From positions 103,160-167,159 of the forward strand of contig JBKBUF010000008.1 of assembly GCA_046290815.1 (NCBI GenBank): a DNA stretch of 64,000 nucleotides. The letters are read 5' to 3'. The position numbers and the translations under genes are program-made. Shown here piece after piece: positions 16,490-25,483 of the stretch. The notes under the pieces are model-generated. The model saw only the letters and a list, made by a program, of their open reading frames with translations. It searched no databases and was not told the DNA's origin. The DNA is from JBKBUF01 sp046290815. GTDB taxonomy: Bacteria > Bacteroidota > Bacteroidia > Cytophagales > Cytophagaceae. The number at the start of each line of letters is the position of its first letter. The stretch's first letter is position 1.

Positions 16490-16726
16490 TTAAACTAACA
16501 TTCCATTTTCTCTCGCTTCTTTCAATACAGCTGATATCCCTTTCTTATTGATTGTGCGGATAGCAGTAGTTGAAAGTTTTAGCGTTACCCATTTATTCTC
16601 TTCAGGAATAAAAAATCTCTTTTTCTGAAGGTTCGGATAGAATTTTCTCTTTGTTTTATTATTAGCATGAGAAACATTATTTCCGATCCTCGTCCTCTTT
16701 CCTGTAATTTGACAAACTCTAGCCAT
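16490..16726 (-). CDS. rpmB: 50S ribosomal protein L28
   Basis: 78 residues, typical L28: MARVCQITGKRTRIGNNVSHANNKTKR opening with the SHANNKTKR motif, and TIRTINKKG-like segment AIRTINKKGISAVL. First gene of the ribosomal mini-operon rpmB-rpmG-DUF4295, preceded by a good promoter at 16756-16786. Confidence 0.96.
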   Translation of the reverse strand: MARVCQITGKRTRIGNNVSHANNKTKRKFYPNLQKKRFFIPEENKWVTLKLSTTAIRTINKKGISAVLKEARENGMLV

Positions 16727-16755
16727 TTTTCTTAATAAATTAAAATATAGGGTTG

Positions 16756-16786
16756 CAAATATCTCAAAAATTAAAATAAATCACAA
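16756..16786 (-). promoter_or_regulatory. Probable promoter of rpmB-rpmG-DUF4295
   Basis: On the minus strand TTG (16786-16784) is followed after 20 bp by GATATTTG (16763-16756), one base off the Bacteroidota -7 consensus TAnnTTTG. Spacing is identical to that of the TonB operon promoter. Transcription should begin about 20 nt before the rpmB start codon. Confidence 0.5.
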
Positions 16787-16836
16787 ACAATCTTTTTATT
16801 TTTTGTGTGTATCTACAGGTCCTCAAAACAACAAAA

Positions 16837-17001
16837 TCAGGGCCTTTTCTGGTTTTTTTTAAAGCCATAAGGACAATGTCTGCATCCATTTTTGCAGCAA
16901 TAACCTCTGGACATAAGATACTTAGCAGTAAAAACCAATAATCCCTGCTCATTAAAATAGAAATCTTCACCTTCTTTGAGGTTTTGTATGGAATTATTCA
17001 T
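16837..17001 (-). CDS. DUF5522 mini-protein with cysteine cluster
   Basis: 54 residues, read from the minus strand; another frame of the same strand gives a longer but meaningless ORF. It opens MNNSIQNLKEGEDFYFNEQG and continues with LVFTAKYLMSRGYCCKNGCRHCPYGF. Residues 35-43 hold four cysteines as CC-x3-C-x2-C, with a His before the last. This matches DUF5522, a family of short proteins of unknown role; the cluster could hold zinc or an iron-sulfur centre. It sits in its own unit between rpmB and rocD. Confidence 0.8.
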   Translation of the reverse strand: MNNSIQNLKEGEDFYFNEQGLLVFTAKYLMSRGYCCKNGCRHCPYGFKKNQKRP

Positions 17002-17042
17002 AGGGGTAGAAACTTAATTAGAGGTAATCCCTGAAGATTTAC

Positions 17043-17050
17043 TAAATTTG
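17043..17050 (+). promoter_or_regulatory. Possible -7 element upstream of rocD
   Basis: TAAATTTG matches TAnnTTTG, but no TTG lies at the right distance upstream, and the rocD start is 89 bp away. Weak candidate. Confidence 0.25.
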
Positions 17051-17138
17051 CCCTCCCCTGTAAATTTACTGATTCATTTTTATGAGCTAAGAGATTAACA
17101 GGAAATTCTTATTGAAAAGTTTAATTTAAAAATAAAAA

Positions 17139-18374
17139 ATGATGACAGGTACAATATCTGAAGCAAAACAGGCAATGGAATTAGAGGATAAGTATGGAGC
17201 GCATAATTATCATCCCCTGCCTGTAGTGTTATCAAAAGGTGAAGGAGTATACCTTTGGGATGTTGATGGAAAGCGATATTTTGACTTTTTATCCGCATAT
17301 AGTGCAGTAAATCAAGGGCATTGTCATCCTAAAATTGTTAATGCCATGATCCGCCAGGCCCAAACACTTACGCTAACCAGCAGGGCTTTTTATAATAATA
17401 GACTAGGAGAATGTGAGAAATTTATTGCAGAATACTTTGGCTATGACAAGGTTTTGATGATGAATTCCGGTGCAGAAGCTGTAGAAACTGCTATAAAACT
17501 TGCCAGAAAATGGGCCTATACAGTTAAAGGGGTAAAAAAAGATGAGGCTAAAATCATTGTTGTGGAAAGAAACTTCCATGGTAGAACAACAGGTATAATT
17601 GCAGCCTCGACTGATCCCGATTCTACTTCAGATTTCGGACCATTTACACCAGGATTCATTAAAATTCCTTATGATGATATCCCGGCAATGGAGAAAGCAA
17701 TCAGTACGCCAGATGTATGTGCAGTTTTAATGGAGCCTATTCAGGGAGAAGCAGGTGTTTATGTTCCGGCAGAAGGATACCTCAAAAAAGTGGAAGAGCT
17801 TTGCAGAAAAAACAATTTACTGTTTATTGTGGACGAGATCCAGACAGGCATCGGCAGAACAGGGAAATTATTGGCAAGTAACTACGAAAACGTGAGGCCT
17901 GATATTTTAATTTTAGGCAAAGCACTTTCAGGGGGAACATATCCTGTATCTGCTATATTGGCTGATGACCCGATTATGTTAACAATTAAGCCTGGTCAGC
18001 ATGGTAGTACATTTGGAGGAAACCCTATAGCCTGCGCTGTAGCAATTGCCTCTTTGGAGGTGATAAAAGATGAAAAGCTGACTGAAAATGCTGCGCGCTT
18101 AGGTGAAATCTTTAGAAACAGAATGCTCCGGTTAAAATCCAAATCACCATATGTAGTTGCTGTCAGAGGGAAAGGTTTATTAAATGCGGTGGTGATTAAA
18201 CCAAAAGAAGATGGTAAAACAGCATGGGATGTTTGTGTTAGCTTGATGGAAAACGGATTATTGGCAAAACCAACCCATGGTGATATTATTCGTTTTGCGC
18301 CACCTTTAGTCATTAATGAGCAACAGCTTAATGAATGTTGTGATATTATTGAAAAGGTAATTTTAAGTTTCTAG
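17139..18374 (+). CDS. rocD: Ornithine aminotransferase
   Basis: 411 residues, class-III PLP aminotransferase. It converts ornithine and 2-oxoglutarate to glutamate semialdehyde and glutamate (arginine/proline interconversion). Distinctive stretches are KYGAHNYHPLPVVLSKGEG, SAYSAVNQGHCHPKI and MNSGAEAVETAIKLARKW; the PLP lysine is in LILGKALSGG (about residue 268). Length and motifs fit ornithine aminotransferase better than acetylornithine aminotransferase. It precedes hemB by 61 bp in the same direction; there is no obvious functional link. The MM start allows either Met. Confidence 0.93.
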   Translation: MMTGTISEAKQAMELEDKYGAHNYHPLPVVLSKGEGVYLWDVDGKRYFDFLSAYSAVNQGHCHPKIVNAMIRQAQTLTLTSRAFYNNRLGECEKFIAEYFGYDKVLMMNSGAEAVETAIKLARKWAYTVKGVKKDEAKIIVVERNFHGRTTGIIAASTDPDSTSDFGPFTPGFIKIPYDDIPAMEKAISTPDVCAVLMEPIQGEAGVYVPAEGYLKKVEELCRKNNLLFIVDEIQTGIGRTGKLLASNYENVRPDILILGKALSGGTYPVSAILADDPIMLTIKPGQHGSTFGGNPIACAVAIASLEVIKDEKLTENAARLGEIFRNRMLRLKSKSPYVVAVRGKGLLNAVVIKPKEDGKTAWDVCVSLMENGLLAKPTHGDIIRFAPPLVINEQQLNECCDIIEKVILSF

Positions 18375-18435
18375 TTTAAAGTTTAAAGTTTGACTTCATT
18401 CATAATTTATAATTCATCATTCATTAATTACAACC

Positions 18436-19404
18436 ATGCGTCGCCCAAGAAGAAACAGAAAAAATGCAGCTGTCAGAGCATTAGTGAGAGAACATAAAGT
18501 ATCGGTGAATGACCTGATATATCCTGTTTTTTTGCAAGCCGGAAAAAACGAAAGATCAGAAATAAACTCCATGCCCGGAATATACAGGTATAGTCCTGAC
18601 CTTCTGATTAAAGAAATAGAATTATGCATGAAGCTTGGCATAAAATCATTTGCAATATTTCCGAAAATTGATGAATCGCTTAAGGATAGCCATGCAAGGG
18701 AAAGCTACAATGAAAAAGGTCTATATTTAAAAACCATAAAGCAGATAAAAGAAGAGCTTCCGGAAGCATGCATCATGACTGATGTTGCTATGGACCCTTA
18801 CAGTTCGGATGGTCATGACGGGATAGTGCAGAATGGAGAAATATTAAATGATGAAACATTGGTGGTGCTCGGCAAGATGGCCCTGGCTCAGGCACGTGCC
18901 GGAGCTGATATACTCGGCCCATCAGATATGATGGATGGAAGAGTGGGCTACATCAGAGATTTGCTGGATTCAGAAGGATTCACTAAAGTTTCTATCATGT
19001 CCTACACAGCTAAATATGCAAGTGCTTTCTATGGACCATTCAGAGATGCTTTGGATTCAGCACCTAAATCAGGAGACAAAAAGACATATCAGATGGATCC
19101 GGCAAACCAGACAGAGGCCTTAGTCGAAGCCGAGCTTGACTTTGCTGAGGGGGCAGATTTTCTGATGGTAAAACCTGCATTGGCTTACCTGGACGTCATT
19201 AAACTTTTGTACGACAATTTTGAGATTCCTATAGCGGCCTACAATGTTAGCGGAGAATATGCCATGATAAAAGCAGCAGCAGAAAAAGGCTGGATTGACG
19301 GGGAAAAGGCTATGTTTGAGAGTCTTTTAAGTATAAAAAGAGCGGGAGCAAAAATTATCCTCTCCTATTTTGCTAAAGAGTTCGCTGTTCTTGAAACATA
19401 TTAA
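18436..19404 (+). CDS. hemB: Delta-aminolevulinic acid dehydratase (porphobilinogen synthase)
   Basis: 322 residues. HemB condenses two 5-aminolevulinate molecules to porphobilinogen in heme synthesis. The two Schiff-base lysines lie in SIMSYTAKYASAFYGPFRDA (about residue 195) and DFLMVKPALAYLD (about residue 248). Cysteines of the zinc-dependent form are missing from the DVAMDPYSSDGHDG segment, where Asp/Ser residues stand instead, so it is a magnesium-type enzyme. The stop codon lies inside a perfect hairpin shared with the convergent M4 protease gene. Confidence 0.95.
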   Translation: MRRPRRNRKNAAVRALVREHKVSVNDLIYPVFLQAGKNERSEINSMPGIYRYSPDLLIKEIELCMKLGIKSFAIFPKIDESLKDSHARESYNEKGLYLKTIKQIKEELPEACIMTDVAMDPYSSDGHDGIVQNGEILNDETLVVLGKMALAQARAGADILGPSDMMDGRVGYIRDLLDSEGFTKVSIMSYTAKYASAFYGPFRDALDSAPKSGDKKTYQMDPANQTEALVEAELDFAEGADFLMVKPALAYLDVIKLLYDNFEIPIAAYNVSGEYAMIKAAAEKGWIDGEKAMFESLLSIKRAGAKIILSYFAKEFAVLETY

Positions 19405-19431
19405 GCAATGATTATTAGAATCATTGCTTAA
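19401..19431. terminator. Bidirectional hairpin holding both stop codons of convergent genes
   Basis: TTAAGCAATGATT (19401-19413), loop ATTAG, AATCATTGCTTAA (19419-19431): a perfect 13-bp stem. The TAA of hemB (19402-19404) lies in one arm and the TGA of the M4 protease (19421-19423, minus strand) in the other. T-rich sequence (CTATTTTG) follows on the plus strand. It probably ends both transcripts. Confidence 0.65.
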
Positions 19432-22400
19432 CTATTTTGTATTGCACCATTTCAGTTTCAGAGTACAATTTGAGCAAATAAATTCCAGCTTCATACTCTG
19501 AAATATTTAACTGAAATTTATTTCCTTCCATTTTTCCGGCAGCCATCTTTTGTCCTAAGGAGGAATATATCTCATAATTCAGATTGGTACTCATTCCTAC
19601 GGTTTCCACATTTATCATTGATGAAGCAGGATTAGGATATATAAACACCTTCTTTTCTTCAGCCAGAATTTCATCCTCGGTCCCGGTGATATTCCTAACA
19701 CCCACAGCATAATAAATCCCCCACATGGCATAATCCTGAACAAGAAACAGCCCTTCTATTCCGGTAATTTTATCACTTTCCAATAATGCAGCAACTATTA
19801 CTGGTCGGGTTTCTGACAACCAGGTGGTGAATATAACTTCCTCATCAATTTTATTATAACAGGGCCAGCCGATGAAATTATTTTCAGCAATCAGGCTGAT
19901 TTCATTTTTCTCCATATTGCAGCCGGCAATTGCCCATATTTGTTCAATGCTATTTTCATAATCGAAAGCGAATATTTCCGGAGAGTTTTTACTGAACACC
20001 GGATTACCTATGCTTTCTCCCGGGCCAAGATTAGGAAGGATTTTAAAAATTTCACCATCGCCAAAATCATTGGTTTTGTTATCCCATACCTTCATCACAT
20101 ATATATCCCAGAAATCAATATCCTCTCCGCTTTCATTTTTAATGATATTATGAGCATCATACATCAGATATTCTCCTGAATAATCCCATTCCAATGCATC
20201 TGCATAAACAGGACCACCGGATTTCACTCCAGGAGTAAAAGTGGGATTGTAAATTTTATACTGGACTATTTCCATACCCACCAGATCGAATATAAAAATA
20301 GATGTATCATGAGCTATAGTTACAGCAGCCAGTTTCTTTCCATCTTTAGAAACCGATACATTGGACCACACCGGAGTATTTTCGACAACCGTGATTCCTG
20401 CAGGACTTCCGGGAGATGTATTTATTCGACAGATTGTGTTATCATTTCTGATAAAATATGCCTTGTCTCCTGCATCGGTAACACTTGGTTTATTAGAAAC
20501 AATTTTTCCAGTTAAGGTAGTAAAGGTAGTTTCGTTGGTAGCAACTCTCATAAGACCGGGCGTAGTGTTTGGTCTTTCATTATAACACATAAAATATTCC
20601 TGACCAGGATTTACGGGCAAGGTGTGTACATATTCCCCTCCGGTTTCTCCAACTATACCTACGGCATCAAAGGCAAGAACAGCCTGGGCAGCTTGTCCGG
20701 AATTGTCTCCAAATAAATCCTTTGCAGATTGAATCACTGCAAGTCTGAGATCGATAAATTTTGAACTTTGAGTAAGGTATATTGTAAGTGCTCTGTAAAA
20801 AACATTCGCAGCATTTTTTTTCCCTATGGCCGTTGCAAACTTATAGAATGCCCAGTTAGGTATTCCACTGTTTATATGCACCCCACCATTATCTGCAGAG
20901 CCGGTATATTTTTCATCCATATGTCTTGGCTGGTAACCAAGGTGTGAAAGATTGCTCCCGCCATTATGGGGATCTTCTAAAGATCTTAATGCACCGGAGG
21001 TCCATTTTTCAGGCCTGACCACATCTTCACCAATTAACCAGTCAGTCGAATCCATCATAAAGCCGAATATATCAGCGATTGATTCATTGATAGCACCGGA
21101 CTCGCCCTGATATCGAAGGTTTGCCGAATTCTGGACCACACCATGTGTCATTTCATGTCCTGCTACATCCAGTCCACCTGCAAGAGGCTTAAAATATTCA
21201 TCTCCGTTTCCATAGTGAATAAATTTGGTACTCCAATATGCATTACCCATTTCTTCACCCGTTTCATCCACTACATTTATGATAGAATATATTGTTCCTC
21301 CTTTTCCATCTATGGAATTTCTGTTGTGAGCATTTTTAAAATATTCATAAGCCACCCCTGCATTGTAATGCGCAGACACTGCTACCGGATTGTTCCATGT
21401 ATTGTCTGCAGAAGTTATTTTCTCAATGATGAAGTTGTTACCATAAGTACCTTTTGCATCCATGGTAACTATCAAACCGTTTTTTAATTCCTGACTATAC
21501 ATTGGCCTTGAAACATCTTCAAGAAGATACGTTTCTCCCTCCTGATATGTATGAATGGTACGTTGCTCTCCATTAAGGTCTGTTCCGGTGGCAATTCTTG
21601 GACCATCTACATGACAACCATTTTTATAAAAATTAAGTATTGTACCTGTTTTAGCATTTATCACATATTCCCATGACTCTTTAAAATTTGCTTGAATAGA
21701 AATCGTATATGCCAAAATATAACTCCTGATCAACGCATTATCCTCGTATATTACCTTTTCCACAACCGGTCCTTTGTACTCGAGTAAAGACTTCTCAAAT
21801 TCAGTCAACTCCCTAAATCTGGTTTTTGATTTGAGATGATTGACTACTATGGTAACAGCAGACTGTTTATCTAACGCTGCTACAGTGTCTACATCACCAT
21901 TTACCATGTAGTAATTACCGTTAAAAATTTCACCATAACCCGAAGAGTTCAGGTGTAAAACTATTTCTGAGTTATAAACCGGAATGCCCTTATAATTTTG
22001 AGAAAATCTGGCATGCGTTTTACCTAAAGCATCCGGTAGGAACTCTTTAAAACTAAAATGCGCTTCAGGATTTTTTATGCCGGTGATATTAGATATCTCC
22101 TGAAGGAACTTATAACATGCATCTTTTTTATCGGTTCGTAGCTCCAGTCTTGCAGTGGTAGAGTTGTTGATTGAAACAAATACAGGAAGCCCTGTTTCTT
22201 TATTTTTTATCAATTCCTTTACAACGAAATTTTGATTCTTTCTTTGAGCTGATAATCTTTGATGAAGGCTAGCAGAATTTTTATCTTCCACTGCTTTTCT
22301 GAAATCAATCCTATTTCTTCCGTCGATTTGCCTGGACCGCTGTGCAGGAAAATTCAGCAATGTATCCTTATGCTTCTTTAAGTCAAAACCTGATTTATTC

Positions 22401-22474
22401 TGCGCATTAAGAAAAAAAGAATAAAAAAATAAAGGCAGGAAAATCTTAAACAAATTAGAGTTAATATTTTTCAT
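19421..22474 (-). CDS. Secreted M4 (thermolysin-family) metalloprotease with T9SS sorting tail
   Basis: 1017 residues. After a signal peptide comes the FTP/PepSY propeptide (residues about 70-260), then the M4 catalytic domain with VAGHEMTHGVVQ (HExxH near residue 438) and the third ligand in GAINESIADIFGF. Residues about 650-930 resemble a PD40/WD-like beta-propeller. The last 75 residues (VFIYPNPASSMINVE to YKIVKQ) are a type-A T9SS sorting domain, so it is secreted across the outer membrane and probably anchored. Zinc endopeptidase for extracellular protein breakdown. Confidence 0.93.
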   Translation of the reverse strand: MKNINSNLFKIFLPLFFYSFFLNAQNKSGFDLKKHKDTLLNFPAQRSRQIDGRNRIDFRKAVEDKNSASLHQRLSAQRKNQNFVVKELIKNKETGLPVFVSINNSTTARLELRTDKKDACYKFLQEISNITGIKNPEAHFSFKEFLPDALGKTHARFSQNYKGIPVYNSEIVLHLNSSGYGEIFNGNYYMVNGDVDTVAALDKQSAVTIVVNHLKSKTRFRELTEFEKSLLEYKGPVVEKVIYEDNALIRSYILAYTISIQANFKESWEYVINAKTGTILNFYKNGCHVDGPRIATGTDLNGEQRTIHTYQEGETYLLEDVSRPMYSQELKNGLIVTMDAKGTYGNNFIIEKITSADNTWNNPVAVSAHYNAGVAYEYFKNAHNRNSIDGKGGTIYSIINVVDETGEEMGNAYWSTKFIHYGNGDEYFKPLAGGLDVAGHEMTHGVVQNSANLRYQGESGAINESIADIFGFMMDSTDWLIGEDVVRPEKWTSGALRSLEDPHNGGSNLSHLGYQPRHMDEKYTGSADNGGVHINSGIPNWAFYKFATAIGKKNAANVFYRALTIYLTQSSKFIDLRLAVIQSAKDLFGDNSGQAAQAVLAFDAVGIVGETGGEYVHTLPVNPGQEYFMCYNERPNTTPGLMRVATNETTFTTLTGKIVSNKPSVTDAGDKAYFIRNDNTICRINTSPGSPAGITVVENTPVWSNVSVSKDGKKLAAVTIAHDTSIFIFDLVGMEIVQYKIYNPTFTPGVKSGGPVYADALEWDYSGEYLMYDAHNIIKNESGEDIDFWDIYVMKVWDNKTNDFGDGEIFKILPNLGPGESIGNPVFSKNSPEIFAFDYENSIEQIWAIAGCNMEKNEISLIAENNFIGWPCYNKIDEEVIFTTWLSETRPVIVAALLESDKITGIEGLFLVQDYAMWGIYYAVGVRNITGTEDEILAEEKKVFIYPNPASSMINVETVGMSTNLNYEIYSSLGQKMAAGKMEGNKFQLNISEYEAGIYLLKLYSETEMVQYKIVKQ

Positions 22475-22560
22475 TGTAGATTGTTTAATTCAGAATAAAA
22501 GCAAATAGTATGTGCGTATTACAAAATAAAAATAAAATGCGAAAAAACCTAAGTGTCATA

Positions 22561-22947
22561 CTATTGGAACAAATCCTCATCACGCACCACCATTAAAATT
22601 GAATGCTGAGGCACTATAAAATATTTTTCTTTATTATATGATATTTCAAAGGCCCCACTTTGAAGATATATAGCAAGATCACCTTCTTTAACCTGTAAAG
22701 GAATATTCTTTACCTTATCCTCTTTCTCTTTCCACGGCTCTTCATAAGAATCTCCTGAAGGCAAGGGAACGGGAAATCCCGGACCAACTTTTATAATGTA
22801 CCCACTTTGAACTTTTTCTTTCTCCTGAACGCCAGGAGGTAAGTACAAACCACTATTGGTTTTATCATTAACAGACCGAGGCTTAATTAGTACTTTATCT
22901 CCTACGACTATAATTTTATCTAACGCTTTATCTATTGACAGATCCAT
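22561..22947 (-). CDS. GroES-like co-chaperonin family protein, enlarged
   Basis: 128 residues, about 30 longer than ordinary GroES. The Cpn10 fold shows in VGDKVLIKPRSVNDKTNSGLYLPPG (residues 15-39), then GYIIKVGPG, and the closing LAIYLQSGAFEISYNKEKYFIVPQHSILMVV. An insertion PVPLPSGDSYEEPWKEKEDK (residues about 60-79) follows the VGPG strand. No groEL lies beside it, so it is likely a second, divergent GroES. Whether it caps GroEL rings is unknown. It is separated by 43 bp from mnmD, on the same strand. Confidence 0.8.
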   Translation of the reverse strand: MDLSIDKALDKIIVVGDKVLIKPRSVNDKTNSGLYLPPGVQEKEKVQSGYIIKVGPGFPVPLPSGDSYEEPWKEKEDKVKNIPLQVKEGDLAIYLQSGAFEISYNKEKYFIVPQHSILMVVRDEDLFQ

Positions 22948-22990
22948 ATTTCGGTATTAAATCACAAAAATAACAAATGTTGAATAAATA

Positions 22991-23659
22991 TTACTTTTCT
23001 TTTATTCCCCTTGTCATTTCTTTTTTACCGGGAGGACCAGGGAGTGTTTCAACAATAAAACTTGCTTGCTTTAAATTTCTTTTAAATTGTCCTTGTGCAC
23101 AATATGTAACCAATATCCCACCTGGCTTTAATATGGCATATAACTTTTCAATATTTGAAAAATCCCAAATTTCAGATTGCTTGGATGGGGCAAAAGCATC
23201 AAAATATATTATATCTGCAAAACCCGGAACATAAGAATAATCTTCAAGCCTGCTTTTTATTTTAAGAAAACAAAAATTCTGCATTTGAATTTCGTGAGAA
23301 AACTCTGCAGAATGCATTTTGTAAAATTTTTCTTTGAAAGGGGAAAGCTGTGTGGATTCTGTATAATTTAATTCTTTGACAAGTCGAATATCTAAAGGAT
23401 AAGGCTCGAGTGTTATGTAATTAATCGATTTTGCTTTCATACAAGAATGATGAAGCGTAAGCAAACCATTCAAACCTGTCCCAAAGCCAACCTCAAAAAC
23501 ATTGATTGTTTTCTCAACTATTAAATCCAATCCGTTTTTTATAAAAACATATTCAGACTCCTGCATAGCGCCATGGTGAGAATGATATGTTTCATTTAGC
23601 TCACTGTTAAGAATGGTATGGGAACCATCACCAGAAACCAAAAGCCTGTGAATTGACAT
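22991..23659 (-). CDS. mnmD: tRNA 5-methylaminomethyl-2-thiouridine methyltransferase, MnmD type
   Basis: 222 residues. The family methylates the wobble uridine side chain (nm5U to mnm5U) using SAM. Key segments are TYHSHHGAMQESEYVFIKNG near the N-terminus, VFEVGFGTGLNGLLTL as the SAM-binding loop (residues about 54-69), and the YFDAFAPSKQSEIWDF acidic motif (about residue 153). The FAD-dependent MnmC1 domain of E. coli MnmC is absent; single-domain MnmD is common outside gammaproteobacteria. It starts 4 bp after the upstream sensor kinase gene. Confidence 0.9.
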   Translation of the reverse strand: MSIHRLLVSGDGSHTILNSELNETYHSHHGAMQESEYVFIKNGLDLIVEKTINVFEVGFGTGLNGLLTLHHSCMKAKSINYITLEPYPLDIRLVKELNYTESTQLSPFKEKFYKMHSAEFSHEIQMQNFCFLKIKSRLEDYSYVPGFADIIYFDAFAPSKQSEIWDFSNIEKLYAILKPGGILVTYCAQGQFKRNLKQASFIVETLPGPPGKKEMTRGIKEK

Positions 23660-23663
23660 CGAG

Positions 23664-25472
23664 TTATTCTTTTATTACAACCGCTTCAGGAAAGGTAAAA
23701 TAAAATGTTGTTCCAATGGCAGGATCAGATTCCACCCATATCCGGCCACCGTTTTCATCAATAATTTTCTTAACGATTGAAAGACCAAGCCCGGTACTTT
23801 CCAGAATATTTGTTTTTTCACTAATGGAATTGTAGCTGTTAAACACCTGGTCCATATGATCGGAGGAAATACCTTTCCCATTATCTTTTACAAAAATACC
23901 CACATATCCCGGCTCATTAAATATTCCGATTCTGACAATACCACAATCTTTATCATTATACTTAATTGCATTGCCAATTAAGTTTTGAAAAACCTGTAAT
24001 AAACTGACTTTTTGGAATTTTAACACCGGCAGGTTTTCTTCCTTATTTATTTTAAAGTTCTCAGGTATTAATAGGTTTGATGTTACTTCATCAATTATAT
24101 CGCTTACTCTTACTTTTTCTTTCAGGAAATCCTTACCTCCGTTTCTTGCTGATTGAAGAATTCCCGTAATTAAATCTTTCATTACAGAAATCTGCTGTTG
24201 CATCATCTGAAATAACTCCTCCTTCCGTGTATCAAGAGTATTCCCACTCTCCATTTTCATAAGCCTTATTAAACCGCTAAGCCTGTTTAAGGGAGCTTTA
24301 AGATCATGTGAAACTACGGCAGCAAATCTGTTAAGTGCCTCATTAGAATTATCCAACTGCTCTACCTTTTCTTTTAATATACTTTGGGATTGCACCAGAT
24401 TATCGGTCATGGAATTAAATGAATCTGCCAATTTTCCAAATTCATTATTTTGTGATACCTGTACCCTTTGTGACAAATCGCCATTACTGATTTTTTCAGC
24501 GGCATCTGTTATTAATTTGACAGGTTGAATATATCTTTCAGTAATCAGATAAAGGAAGCCAAGTAAAATCAAAACTATGGATATGCTGATTATAATTACA
24601 ATTCTCTTTAACTTTTCAACCGGCTCAAGCGCTTCCTTTGCATCTATTTTGGTCATGATAATCCATGACGTTTCGTCTATTGGAGAAATAGCAGCGAAAG
24701 TTTTCACACCTCTGTAATCGATAAAATTATCAGAATACCCCTTTTTTAATGCCAGGAATTTTCCTGACAGGCTATCCGATATAGGCACTGCAAATTTTAA
24801 AGGTCTTTTAAAAACAAATCTGGTATTGGAGATAAAAACAATAGAATCATTTTTTTCTTTGAAAATTATAGTTTCTCCGGTTCGGTTAAGCCCCGCATAA
24901 TCGGTGCATAAACCCATGATATCTGAGGCATCATATTCAACCAAAAGACCCGCCACAATTTCGTTGTTCACAAACACAGGAGCAGATAGTAAGTTTTTAA
25001 GTTTAAAATTTTCGGTTAGGTACAGATCATGCAGACATCTTTCACCGTCGAGGGCATGGATAAAGGAAACTTTGTTTTTGAATTCCTTCTCTGATGAGAA
25101 AGGATCGGTGGAGGCAATGATTGTTCCGGCAGTATCTAAAAGATAAAAATTTCCCAACCCTGCAAAGCCGGTTTTTGTGTAATATAATGTTCTTGTAATC
25201 TCATCTTTAATGGAAGCATCATTTGTAGTCAGAAATTTCTGCAATGTATTTTGCAAATAAGGTGATGATGAAATAAGCTTAATTTCATCTTTTCTTTTCT
25301 GAAGGATATCTTTCAATCTGTTTTCCTTAGCAATTGTTAAAGACGCAAGATGATTTCTGGTATTATCCAGGAATACAGATTTAAAATAGTAATAATAAAA
25401 ACCACCACCGATTGTACCGATGGCAAGACTAATAATTACAAAAAATAAAAGTATTTCGGTTTTTAACTTCAT
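23664..25472 (-). CDS. Membrane sensor histidine kinase with dCache sensor and HAMP
   Basis: 602 residues. TM1 (residues 6-28) and TM2 (about 290-311) bracket a roughly 260-residue extracytoplasmic double-Cache-type sensor (YTKTGFAGLGNFYLLDTAGTI, VEYDASDIMGLCTD). HAMP follows (SNGDLSQRVQVSQNNEFGKLADSFNSM), then a dimerisation/phospho-acceptor domain with the H-box VSHDLKAPLNR and an ATPase domain with NLIGNAIKYND (N), DNGKGIS (G1) and GLGLSIVKKI (G2). No response regulator is adjacent, so it is an orphan kinase here. The ligand is unknown. Confidence 0.93.
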   Translation of the reverse strand: MKLKTEILLFFVIISLAIGTIGGGFYYYYFKSVFLDNTRNHLASLTIAKENRLKDILQKRKDEIKLISSSPYLQNTLQKFLTTNDASIKDEITRTLYYTKTGFAGLGNFYLLDTAGTIIASTDPFSSEKEFKNKVSFIHALDGERCLHDLYLTENFKLKNLLSAPVFVNNEIVAGLLVEYDASDIMGLCTDYAGLNRTGETIIFKEKNDSIVFISNTRFVFKRPLKFAVPISDSLSGKFLALKKGYSDNFIDYRGVKTFAAISPIDETSWIIMTKIDAKEALEPVEKLKRIVIIISISIVLILLGFLYLITERYIQPVKLITDAAEKISNGDLSQRVQVSQNNEFGKLADSFNSMTDNLVQSQSILKEKVEQLDNSNEALNRFAAVVSHDLKAPLNRLSGLIRLMKMESGNTLDTRKEELFQMMQQQISVMKDLITGILQSARNGGKDFLKEKVRVSDIIDEVTSNLLIPENFKINKEENLPVLKFQKVSLLQVFQNLIGNAIKYNDKDCGIVRIGIFNEPGYVGIFVKDNGKGISSDHMDQVFNSYNSISEKTNILESTGLGLSIVKKIIDENGGRIWVESDPAIGTTFYFTFPEAVVIKE

Positions 25473-25483
25473 TCACTGCTTGT

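Noticed and set aside
16764..16970. 68-residue minus-strand ORF before rpmB
   Set aside because: The DUF5522 protein is encoded in another frame of the same stretch with a conserved cysteine signature; the longer ORF is a shadow.
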